From contig CAIKWZ010000024.1 in the NCBI GenBank assembly GCA_903831255.1, positions 1 to 64,000 of the forward strand: a stretch of DNA of 64,000 nt. Reading direction: 5' to 3'. The notes under the pieces were generated by a model, which did no database searches, was not told where the DNA came from, and was given only the letters and a program-made list of their open reading frames with translations. How positions within the stretch are numbered: position 1 is the first letter of the stretch; each line of letters starts with the position of its first letter. The stretch is from an uncultured Alphaproteobacteria bacterium. GTDB lineage: Bacteria; Pseudomonadota; Alphaproteobacteria; Caulobacterales; Hyphomonadaceae. A program made the position numbers and the translations under genes. This document shows positions 24,580-32,660 of this stretch, piece by piece.

Positions 24580-25845
24580 ATGATCAATCGACACGCCCTA
24601 TCCCGCCTCGCTCTGATCGTCGCGCTGACGGCAGCCTCGTCGGCCTGCGCGTCAATGGATCAGGCTGCGTCCCAGGGCTCCGACGGGGCGGCCTATATGG
24701 CGGCGCACCGAAGCGCCCTGACCCTCGACACTCACCTCGACACGCCGGCCAATCTCGTGTCTCCGCGCGGCTTCGACATCACCAAGCGCTACGATACCGA
24801 CCGCGAGGGCTATCAGGTCGATCTGCCCCGCATGAATGAGGGCGGCCTCGATGGCGGCTTCTGGGCGATCTACACGGCGCAAGGACCCCTGACGCCGGAG
24901 GCCTACGCCAGGGCCCGCGACACCGCCCTCCTCCGGTCGGCCGCCATCCGTGAGATGGCCGCCCGTCACGCAGACGCATTCGCCCTCGCGCTTCGAGCGG
25001 ACGACGCGGCGCGGATCGACGCCGACGGCCGAAAGGTCGTTTTCCAGTCGATCGAGAACTCCTACCCGCTGGGCGAGGACATCTCGATGGTGGAGACATT
25101 CTATAAACTCGGCGTGCGCATGATCGGCCCGGTCCATAACGGAAACAACCAGTTCGCAGACAGCACAAACGATTCCTCGGGGCCTCGCTGGAACGGCCTG
25201 AGCCCTCTCGGGGCCCAGCTGGTCAAGGAAGCCAACCGTCTCGGCATGGTGCTCGACGGAAGTCATGCATCCGACGTGGCGATCGCCCAGCTGATCGATA
25301 TGTCAGCGACCCCGATCATACTCTCCCACCATGGCGCGGATGGGCCGTATCAGCACCCACGCAACGCCCCTGACGAGCTTCTGAAAAAACTCGCCGCCAA
25401 GGGAGGGGTCATTCAGATGAACGCCCTCGGGAGCTTCATCAAACCCCTTCAGCAATCTCCGGAGAGAGTGGCTGCGCTCAGCGCGCTTCGCGACCGCTGG
25501 GGCGCGATCGATGATCTGCCGGCGGACAAGTATGACGCCTATCTCGATGAACGCCTCGCGATCGACGCCAGGTATCCCGAAGCCCGGGCTGAGTTCTCAG
25601 ACTACATGGACCAATTCCTCTACACCCTCAAACTCATCGGCCCGGAGCATGTCGGGGTCGGCGCAGACTGGGACGGAGGCGGCGGCGTCAACGGTATGCG
25701 GGATGTCTCGCAACTTCCGAGGATCACGGAAAGACTCCTTGCCGAGGGCTACTCAGAGGCGGACCTTAAGAACATCTGGGGCGGGAACGTCCTCAGACTG
25801 TTGCGCGCCGCTGAGACCCACGCCGCCGCTGTCGCGAGCCGCTGA
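24580..25845 (+). CDS. membrane dipeptidase (peptidase M19), lipoprotein
   Basis: A 421-residue dipeptidase of the renal dipeptidase family. The leader ends in ASSAC, which suggests a lipoprotein. Zinc ligands are in TLDTHLDTP (H52, D54), with later ligands in GSHASDVAI and ILSHHGADG; the GVGADWDGGGGVNG loop closes the barrel. It cleaves dipeptides, including some with D-residues, outside the cytoplasm. The gene is complete, and its last bases coincide with one edge of the duplicated M20 fragment that follows. Confidence 0.9.
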   Translation: MINRHALSRLALIVALTAASSACASMDQAASQGSDGAAYMAAHRSALTLDTHLDTPANLVSPRGFDITKRYDTDREGYQVDLPRMNEGGLDGGFWAIYTAQGPLTPEAYARARDTALLRSAAIREMAARHADAFALALRADDAARIDADGRKVVFQSIENSYPLGEDISMVETFYKLGVRMIGPVHNGNNQFADSTNDSSGPRWNGLSPLGAQLVKEANRLGMVLDGSHASDVAIAQLIDMSATPIILSHHGADGPYQHPRNAPDELLKKLAAKGGVIQMNALGSFIKPLQQSPERVAALSALRDRWGAIDDLPADKYDAYLDERLAIDARYPEARAEFSDYMDQFLYTLKLIGPEHVGVGADWDGGGGVNGMRDVSQLPRITERLLAEGYSEADLKNIWGGNVLRLLRAAETHAAAVASR

Positions 25846-25996
25846 GGGGCGTACGGCCGAACCCGGCCGGATCCCTCACCGGCCGAAGATCTAGGACCGG
25901 ACAACCTCATCAAGAAACTTCCTGCCCTCACAGAGGGCTTTGACGCGGAGCGTGTCGTTCAAACCCAGACTGTTGGTTTCCCCACGATAGGATGAT
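25838..25996 (-). pseudogene. degenerate duplicate of an M20 peptidase 3' end
   Basis: Translated on the minus strand, this stretch reads like the last 40 residues of the intact M20 peptidase at 27271-28683 (LRVKALCEGRKFLDEVVRS here, IRVKSLYEGREFLDEVVRS there). A tyrosine codon before IFGR has become TAG, and the metal-ligand histidine of NNNHGLNE is a leucine in TNSLGLND. DNA identity is about 84 percent over 116 bases by eye, with no gaps. Both copies have the ten-mer GCCGCTGAGG at the same distance beyond the stop (25838-25847 and 27233-27242). The rest of this second gene is missing; an SDR gene begins where it should continue. Confidence 0.8.
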
Positions 25997-26037
25997 GAGG
26001 GAATGGCGTGAGCGATCCGAGCGGACGTCTTGAGCGT

Positions 26038-26865
26038 TCAGTCGGCGATGACAGGCGTTTGCGACAGCGCCTCCGAAGGGGGCTCACGCAAACCCAGCTG
26101 CAACAGCGCGTCCGCTACGCCCTGATATCTCGGCCTCATATCCTCGCTGATATGGGCGTGCGTCGGAATATAGAAGAGCCCGAGGTCCATCCCCCTGAGC
26201 GCAATCTCAGCGCAGCGTTCCGGCATGATCAGGCCCAGCGACGCAGGCGCCATCTTCGGATCGGGCAAACCCCTGGCTATCAGGGGCGTATAAACAGCGC
26301 CGGGCAACAGCACATGGACATCGAGTGTGTCCTGGCACTCGTCGCGCAACCATTCCGCCAGGATCAGGATCGCGTGTTTGGTGGCACCATAGAGCCCTAA
26401 CCCTCGGCCCTTCACCGCCGCGGGGGCAGAGAGTGAGTTCTCCGAACCTGTAATCATCAGCCGTCCACGCGTCCCACCGGGTTCCAGCGCTCGAAGATAG
26501 GCCTGCACGATGCGGAGGGAGGCAAAGCAGTTCACTTCGAACAAGCGCTCAGCCTGCATCCCCAAGGGCTCGTTCTTGATCTTTTTGCTGTGGCCGATGC
26601 CGGCGTTTGAGCATACGAGGTCCAGCCGTTGGCGCCAGGCGAAGGCCTCCTTGATCGCCATCTCGGCGGCCTCTGGTTCCGCGAGGTCACATACGACCCC
26701 GCGCGCCCTATCGCCAAACTCCGCCACTGCGGCATCGACCTTCGTTGGCTCAAGATCAGCGATCACAACATAAGCGCCTCGATCAACAAGCGCCTGCGCA
26801 ATCGCTTTGCCGATTCCTGATGCTCCGCCCGTGACAAGCGCCGTTGTGTGTTCATGCGAGGTCAT
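26038..26865 (-). CDS. short-chain dehydrogenase/reductase
   Basis: A 275-residue classical SDR. The cofactor loop TGGASGIGKAIA, the acidic ADLEPTK after strand 2 (NAD preference), CSNAGIG and the catalytic YGATK are all intact. Substrate is not evident. I chose the ATG at 26865 (after GGAGAACAC). It sits between two gene remnants, so it may have arrived or been moved with the rearrangement that broke them. Confidence 0.88.
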   Translation of the reverse strand: MTSHEHTTALVTGGASGIGKAIAQALVDRGAYVVIADLEPTKVDAAVAEFGDRARGVVCDLAEPEAAEMAIKEAFAWRQRLDLVCSNAGIGHSKKIKNEPLGMQAERLFEVNCFASLRIVQAYLRALEPGGTRGRLMITGSENSLSAPAAVKGRGLGLYGATKHAILILAEWLRDECQDTLDVHVLLPGAVYTPLIARGLPDPKMAPASLGLIMPERCAEIALRGMDLGLFYIPTHAHISEDMRPRYQGVADALLQLGLREPPSEALSQTPVIAD

Positions 26866-27054
26866 GTGTTCTCCGCCATTTGACTTACCAAGCCTATCAT
26901 CCGATGCCGGCATGCTCACTCAAGCCTTACCGTTGGCACAGTTGCGCCTGCCACGACCGGCATTCGACGATCTTCTCCGGACCGAATATTTCGTGAGCGA
27001 AGCGAAAGGGCATACCCTTCTTCTTTGAGGATCTCCATCGGGAAGGGTTGCCGC

Positions 27055-27232
27055 ATGCGCGGCATGTCGGCTTTCGCCCTGGCGATCAGTCTCGCCACCT
27101 GCGCCCCCCCCAACAGGCAAACCCTGCGGATCTTGTCATCGTGACTTCACGGATCTTCACCGCGAGTGGGGAACGCCCTTGGGCGCATGCCGTGGCGGCG
27201 GATGATGAGCGGATCGTCGAGGCGGGCGGCGG
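27055..27232 (+). pseudogene. amidohydrolase remnant, frameshifted and truncated
   Basis: After a good ribosome site (GGAAGGG) an ATG at 27055 opens a lipoprotein-like leader (MSAFALAISLATCAPP). The frame then ends early, but the next frame continues with ADLVIVTSRIFTASGERPW and AVAADDERIVEAGG, the first strands of exported amidohydrolases. The switch falls at a run of eight C at about 27104-27111; one more C would restore the frame. Homology stops at about 27230, exactly where the M20 3' flank begins, so more than 90 percent of the gene is lost. Confidence 0.7.
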
Positions 27233-27270
27233 GCCGCTGAGGAACAAAGGACCAACTTCGACGGGATCCC

Positions 27271-28683
27271 TCACCGACCGAAGATGTAGGACCGGACGAC
27301 CTCATCGAGGAACTCCCGGCCTTCATAGAGGGATTTGACGCGGATCTTCTCGTTCAAACCGTGATTGTTATTCTCCCCAGGTAAGGAGAACATTCCGCTC
27401 ATTCCATAGGTCGCGATGCCGGCGTTCATGAGAAACCGCCCGTCCGTCGCCCCAGCGGTCAAAGATGGAGCGATCACAGCCCCCGGCCACATGCGGGATG
27501 CGGCCTTCCGGACCGGGGTCATGATTTCCTCGGTAAGAGCCGGCGCTGACGAACCTTCGCGCAGCCTCTCGACTGCAACAGCAACTTGGCTGTCGGATAC
27601 CGCGCCTTCCAGGGCGGCCTTGACCTGCTGGGCCGTTGTCCCCTGCATGATGCGGCAGGAAAGAACAGCGCGGGCGCGCTGAGGCAAGGCGTTTGGCGCA
27701 TGACCCGCCTCGAGCTGAGTTGCAACGCAGGTGGTCCGCAGCATTGCGTTATAGGAGGGATCGGCGGTCAACACTTTCAGAGCTGCGGGGTCAGTTGGCT
27801 CCTTCCCAACCGCGGTCATCGCGGACCCGAGGTCGCCCCCCACGATCGGGCCTATCCGTTCAAAGTAGGTTCTGGTTACAGGAGTGACCTCGACGGGAAA
27901 CTGGAACCCCTCCACACGCTTCAGGGCCTGAGCCAGCCGATAAATCGCATTATCCGGGACCGGACGCGAGGAATGTCCGCCGGGGTTGACGACTTCAAGG
28001 GTGAAGACCTGATGAATCTTCTCGCCGGCCTGAACGTTGAGCGCCAGGGGTTTTCCCGAAGGACCAAGCAAGCCGCCCGCTCCTTCGTTTATGGCGAAAC
28101 CGGCGTCGATGAGATCACGATCAGTTTTTAGAATGTACTCAACACCATTGACCCGACCCGATGTCTCCTCCCCACAGGTAAGAGCCATCTTCAGAGTTCT
28201 GCGGGGCCGGGCGCCCTCGCGCTTCAGCCGAACCATGAGGTCAAGGAAGACGGCCGCCATCGACTTGTCGTCAGATGCGCCCCGTCCGAAGAAAAATCCG
28301 TCCTCCTCAATAAGAGTGAACGGGTCGCGAACCCAATCCGCTCTTCGCGCATCCACCACATCGATATGTGCGAGGATGAGAACAGCCTTGGCCGAGGGAT
28401 CGCTCCCCTCAATTCTCGCAACCAGGTTTCCATCGTCCGGCGCCCCGGTCGGCACTATCAGACGGGCATCCCTCGCGCTGTACCCCGCTTCCTGAAGCCG
28501 TTTCAGTCCAGCCTCAACGAGCCGCGTGCATGATCCGCTTGAGGGAGAGGTGTCGATCTCGACCATCTCCTCATAAATGCTTCGGAACGACATCAGCTCC
28601 GCATCACGCGTCTGCGCCGTCGCGGAGGACACCGCCAGGCTTGCGAGCAGGAACCCCAGACACGTCAGCTTTTCAAAACGCAT
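27271..28683 (-). CDS. M20-family metallopeptidase, exported
   Basis: A 470-residue zinc peptidase. The leader (cut near SSATA-Q) indicates export. Metal and catalytic residues are present: LAHIDVVDA (ligand and catalytic acid), GRGASDDKS, the general base in CGEETSG, INEGAG, and the last histidine in NNNHGLNE. The dimerisation domain is in the middle (NPGGHSSRPVPDN). It should cut dipeptides or acylated amino acids. I chose the ATG at 28683 after GGAAGACTGCG over an upstream GTG at 28701. A broken second copy of its 3' end lies 1.4 kb away. Confidence 0.9.
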   Translation of the reverse strand: MRFEKLTCLGFLLASLAVSSATAQTRDAELMSFRSIYEEMVEIDTSPSSGSCTRLVEAGLKRLQEAGYSARDARLIVPTGAPDDGNLVARIEGSDPSAKAVLILAHIDVVDARRADWVRDPFTLIEEDGFFFGRGASDDKSMAAVFLDLMVRLKREGARPRRTLKMALTCGEETSGRVNGVEYILKTDRDLIDAGFAINEGAGGLLGPSGKPLALNVQAGEKIHQVFTLEVVNPGGHSSRPVPDNAIYRLAQALKRVEGFQFPVEVTPVTRTYFERIGPIVGGDLGSAMTAVGKEPTDPAALKVLTADPSYNAMLRTTCVATQLEAGHAPNALPQRARAVLSCRIMQGTTAQQVKAALEGAVSDSQVAVAVERLREGSSAPALTEEIMTPVRKAASRMWPGAVIAPSLTAGATDGRFLMNAGIATYGMSGMFSLPGENNNHGLNEKIRVKSLYEGREFLDEVVRSYIFGR

Positions 28684-28848
28684 CGCAGTCTTCCGCTTCA
28701 CAGGGCCCGCGGGCTATTCCCCGCACGCGCAGACGGTCGGCCGTAGACAGTGACGTGTCAAGCGACCGCGGTTCAATATGCACCCTGGGTGTCGTATACT
28801 CGGCACACGTCACGACGTAGAAACCAGTGGCGGCCAAGGAAGGGCGGG

Positions 28849-29910
28849 ATGATGAGGCGTGAACGCGATACGATCCCAAATCGTCAGGGACGGACAAGGC
28901 CTTATGCGATCGGCCTGACCGTTTTGGCGCTTTCAGGGCTGGCGTCGACCGTGCTTCCCATCCAAGACGCATCGGCCGCGCCGCCCGTCCCGCCGGAATG
29001 GACGCCGCCCCGGGCCGCCGACGGACGACCCGATCTTCAGGGCGTATGGACAAACTCCTCCATCACCACCCTCGAACGTACCGATCCGTCGTTACCGCTG
29101 AGACTCTCACCGCAGCAGGCTGAACGACTTGAGCAGTCGCGGGCGAGACTTGAAGCAGCCGCCAACGCCCCGACCAACCCTCAGGAAGGCGCTCCGGACG
29201 CCGGCGCTTCAGTGGGAGGATATAACGCGTTCTGGCTGGATCGGGGATCAAGGGTCGGCGTCGTCAGGGGCGAGGCCCGGTCGTCATGGATCGTCGAACC
29301 GGAGAACGGCCGCATGCCCGTCTCGGAAGCCGGCGCCGCGCAGATACGCTCCATCCTCAAAAGACGCGGAGAGGACGGTCCCGAGGGAATGAACCCGGCA
29401 GACCGCTGCCTAGTCGGCAGTCGAGGCTCCGGCGGGCCTCCCATGCTGAACAATATCTATAACAACACCTATCAGATCGTTCAGACGACCGATCACGTCG
29501 TGATCCTCGTTGAGATGATGCATGACGCCCGAATTATCCGACTTAACGAGGGCCATAAGGCTCCAGAGCTTAAACAGTGGCATGGGGATTCCATCGGTCG
29601 CTGGGACGGCGACACGCTGGTTGTCGAAACCCGCCACTGGAAGGAGGATCATGCATCCTACGAGCCGGTCGTCCTCTCCGATACAGCGCTGGTGACGGAG
29701 CGCTTCACCCGCTCCGGGCCCGCTGAAATTCTCTATGAATTCACGGTAGATGATCCCCAGACCTATTCGCGGCCCTGGCGAGGGGAAATGACGTTCACTC
29801 CCTCGGGCGGCCCTGTGTTCGAATATGCCTGTCATGAAGGCAACTACGCCCTGCACGGCATTCTTTCAGGCGCCAGAGTTCTCGAAGGCCGCCTGAAGGC
29901 TCAGGAGTGA
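28849..29910 (+). CDS. exported protein of unknown function
   Basis: A 353-residue protein with a hydrophobic N-terminal segment (YAIGLTVLALSGLAST) and a likely cut near ASAA. Recurrent features known from uncharacterised proteins in sphingomonads and Acidobacteria are RAADGRPDLQGVWTN, ADRCLVG, NNTYQIVQT, GRWDGDTLVVETRHW, the ERFTRSGPAEILYEFTVDD strand pair, and EYACHEGNYALHGILSGAR. The pattern suggests a beta-rich binding fold. No function is known to me. An AAGGAAGGG ribosome site fits either of the two adjacent ATGs (28849 or 28852). Confidence 0.75.
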   Translation: MMRRERDTIPNRQGRTRPYAIGLTVLALSGLASTVLPIQDASAAPPVPPEWTPPRAADGRPDLQGVWTNSSITTLERTDPSLPLRLSPQQAERLEQSRARLEAAANAPTNPQEGAPDAGASVGGYNAFWLDRGSRVGVVRGEARSSWIVEPENGRMPVSEAGAAQIRSILKRRGEDGPEGMNPADRCLVGSRGSGGPPMLNNIYNNTYQIVQTTDHVVILVEMMHDARIIRLNEGHKAPELKQWHGDSIGRWDGDTLVVETRHWKEDHASYEPVVLSDTALVTERFTRSGPAEILYEFTVDDPQTYSRPWRGEMTFTPSGGPVFEYACHEGNYALHGILSGARVLEGRLKAQE

Positions 29911-29991
29911 CGCCCCGAGAACCGCTTGCGCGCTCCTCAAGGCAGCGGCATGTAGAGATCACTATTCAGCAGCTTTTTCCGGGGCCGGAAC

Positions 29992-30201
29992 GTGGCGGAC
30001 ATCATCAACCTCCGATCGCGCAGGAAAGATGCTGAAAGACGGCGGCGCTCCGATCGCGCATCGGAAAACCGGATTAAGTTCGGTCGGACCCGCGAAGAGA
30101 AAACACGCGACCTCCTGGAGCGTTCGAATCACGAACGAGCCCTGGACGGCGCCCGACGCACAGATCAGACGCGCGATGACGAAACAGATTCTTCGTCTTG
30201 A
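29992..30201 (+). CDS. DUF4169-type small basic protein
   Basis: A 69-residue charged protein starting with GTG. The beginning MADIINLRSRRKDAERRR and the following NRIKFGRTREEKTRD and RALDGAR fit the DUF4169 family of short alphaproteobacterial proteins of unknown role. It is highly helical with no membrane segment. It lies between the exported protein and the flavin oxidoreductase and may be transcribed with the latter. Confidence 0.65.
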   Translation: MADIINLRSRRKDAERRRRSDRASENRIKFGRTREEKTRDLLERSNHERALDGARRTDQTRDDETDSSS

Positions 30202-30279
30202 CCCGCCCCCCATTCCAGACCCATTGACGCCTATCTATCCCGCTCGCCGGACCAGCTCATCGTTTGCCCGAGGCCGATC

Positions 30280-31389
30280 ATGACCGACACATCTGTTCTC
30301 TTTCAGCCCTTCTCGCTGAGAGGCCTCAAGCTTTCAAATCGGATCGCCATGGCCCCAATGACGCGCTCGCGTTCGCCTGGCGCCATCCCGAATGACGACA
30401 ACGTTGCTTATTACCGTCGGCGTGCGGAAGCCGATGTCGGATTGATCATCTCTGAAGGGACCCTGACCCGCCGGCGCGGAGCGTCCAACGACGCCAATAT
30501 CCCCCTGTTTTGGGGAGAAGAGGCCCTTGATGGATGGAAAAAAGTGATCGACGCGGTTCACGAGGCCGGCGGACGAATGGCCCCGCAGATCTGGCATCAG
30601 GGAATGTCCAGGAAGCCGGGAACCGGACATTTTCCGGATGCGCCGAGCGATGGGCCTTCCGGGATCACCCTCACGGGCAAGAAAATCGCCGAGGAACCGT
30701 CCGAAGCCGAGGTGCTGGATATGGCTCAAGCCTATGCAGACGCCGCCGGAGACGCCCGTCGCCTCGGGTTCGACTGCATCGAGCTTCACGGCGCGCATGC
30801 CTACCTGATCGACGAGTTCTTCTGGGAGGTCACCAACCACCGGACAGATCGCTTCGGCGGCTCGCTTGAGAAGCGGGCGGAATTCGCCGCCGAGACCATC
30901 CGCCGCTGCAGGGTTGCGGTTGGAGACATGCCGATCATCATCCGGATCTCGCAGTGGAAGTCCTCGGACTACAACGCCCGCATCGCAACCACCCCTCAGG
31001 AAATGGAGCGATGGCTAAAGGTTCTGGTCGATGCAGGGGTCGACATGATCCACTGTTCTCAGCGGCGCATCTGGGAGCCGGAGTTTCCGGAGATCGACGG
31101 GCCAAAGGGCCTTAACTTCGCAGGCTGGGCCAAAAAGCTGACGGGCCTGCCGACGATCAGCGTCGGATCGGTCGGACTGAATGGAGAGTTCACCGCGGCG
31201 TTCAGGGGAGAAGGCGCCCCCGCGGCCGGCATCGAAACCACCCTCGAACGCCTGGAAAAGGGAGAGTTCGACCTGGTCGCCGTCGGACGCGCACTGCTTC
31301 AGGATCCGGAGTGGGCGAGCAAGATCAAGGCGGGCCGACTGTCTGAGCTGAGGGATTATCAGGCGAATGCGCTGGCGACTTATTACTAA
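30280..31389 (+). CDS. old yellow enzyme family NADH:flavin oxidoreductase
   Basis: A 369-residue FMN-dependent TIM-barrel protein. The first strand MAPMTRSRSPG, the central FDCIELHGAHAYLIDEFFW, NHRTDRFGGSLEKRAEF and the FMN phosphate site near VAVGRALLQDPEW are family marks. The usual substrate-binding HN/HH pair reads IWHQGM and IELHGAH. Members reduce activated C=C bonds, or in some cases catabolise dimethyl- or trimethylamine, but the lack of an iron-sulfur extension and the length fit enoate reductases. Confidence 0.92.
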   Translation: MTDTSVLFQPFSLRGLKLSNRIAMAPMTRSRSPGAIPNDDNVAYYRRRAEADVGLIISEGTLTRRRGASNDANIPLFWGEEALDGWKKVIDAVHEAGGRMAPQIWHQGMSRKPGTGHFPDAPSDGPSGITLTGKKIAEEPSEAEVLDMAQAYADAAGDARRLGFDCIELHGAHAYLIDEFFWEVTNHRTDRFGGSLEKRAEFAAETIRRCRVAVGDMPIIIRISQWKSSDYNARIATTPQEMERWLKVLVDAGVDMIHCSQRRIWEPEFPEIDGPKGLNFAGWAKKLTGLPTISVGSVGLNGEFTAAFRGEGAPAAGIETTLERLEKGEFDLVAVGRALLQDPEWASKIKAGRLSELRDYQANALATYY

Positions 31390-31448
31390 GCGGGCTCCGG
31401 TTTCGCTTCAAATCCGCTGAGGCTGACGCCAGCACGGTCGCGAATCTA

Positions 31449-32438
31449 TCAGTCCGCGATCTCGACGCCGGTCAGAAGCCCCTGATCGATCGCAATCATC
31501 CTCATCCTCTTTCCATCGAGGCTCGACACACCAATTTCGCCTCCAAGGGAGGTGAACGCCATGATGTCGCCGTCGACGTCTATCGATACGCCGATCGCCT
31601 CCTTGAGACCCCGGACAAGAATCTCCCGATCTGTCCGGCGAGAAGGATCGGCCGAGACGGGCGGATCCATCGGCGCCCGTGAGACCGTGTTGTCGCCGCG
31701 ATCGGTCCAGTAGATCAGACGACGCTCCAGATCGAGGTCAAGGTCGATAGGCTCTGGAAGGTTCGAGAATAACGTCTCGACGTCGGCGCGTGACGATGCG
31801 GTCTGACCCAAGGGAATATCGATGCCCGCCCGCCGGATCACCCCCTCCCCTGCATCATCTCCGCCCTTTTGAGTCCAATAAATCTGGCCCGAACGAAGGT
31901 CGAGCGCGATACCGACGCACCAACGGGAAGCATCGCCTTTGTCGCGTTCCGGATCACCGGTCTGGACCAGCGTCTCGATCGCGGAGCCGTCCAGGTTGGA
32001 CCTCATGATGGCCATCCCCTCGCGGTCGGCCCAGTAAAGCTTCTGTCCCTCAAGGTCGATCTTCAGTTGCTTGGGCGTAAATGCCCCGCCGGGCGGAACC
32101 ACCATCGTCAGCTCCCCACCGTCGAGATCGGAGCGCATGATGTAGCCGTCATCCTCCGACGCCCGGCCCATATTGGTCCAATAAATGTGCCCGCGACGGG
32201 GATCGATCGCGATTCCATCATTGACCGATCCCCTCGCAGCCTGAGCCGTCTGGTCGACGAGAACGACCGGCGCGCGGCCAGAAGGATCGACCGCCATCAC
32301 CCGAGAGGCGCCGAGATAATAGATTTTGGACCCTGCCTCGGCAGGCTCGTCAGCCAAAGCGACAGGAGACGAACAGCCGAGCGCCCCGAGCGCAGCGGCA
32401 AGCGCCAGCCGACCAAGGCTCCAGCTTCGACCCGACAT
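31449..32438 (-). CDS. YWTD-propeller lipoprotein
   Basis: A 329-residue exported protein. The leader ends in ALGC, a probable lipobox. Repeats of the LDL-receptor YWTD type follow: GHIYWTNMGR, KLYWADREGM, GQIYWTQKGG and RLIYWTDRGD, spaced by 40-50 residues, which make a six-bladed propeller. In animals such modules bind proteins; bacterial relatives have no settled role. I chose the ATG at 32438. It is convergent with the flavin reductase and divergent from the acylase. Confidence 0.82.
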   Translation of the reverse strand: MSGRSWSLGRLALAAALGALGCSSPVALADEPAEAGSKIYYLGASRVMAVDPSGRAPVVLVDQTAQAARGSVNDGIAIDPRRGHIYWTNMGRASEDDGYIMRSDLDGGELTMVVPPGGAFTPKQLKIDLEGQKLYWADREGMAIMRSNLDGSAIETLVQTGDPERDKGDASRWCVGIALDLRSGQIYWTQKGGDDAGEGVIRRAGIDIPLGQTASSRADVETLFSNLPEPIDLDLDLERRLIYWTDRGDNTVSRAPMDPPVSADPSRRTDREILVRGLKEAIGVSIDVDGDIMAFTSLGGEIGVSSLDGKRMRMIAIDQGLLTGVEIAD

Positions 32439-32660
32439 GCTGATCCTGCCCTTTTCACGGCCTGATGAATTCCGCACAACTATAGCCCGACATGCCGCGG
32501 AGAAAAGACCCGCTCGCGGCGGCTTCACCCTGCTGACGGGTTTTCGCGTCGGCCAACCCTCGGCAGGAGGAGGCTCAAGGGGAATTCCCGAGCCGAAACC
32601 GGATTGACACCAGACCCTCCTCGATATGGCATCCGGGTCGTCGGTCAGGAGGATAGACCC

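Noticed and set aside
27104-27111. C8 tract as a phase-variation switch
   Set aside because: The gene downstream is truncated after about 55 codons, so switching the frame could not restore a product.
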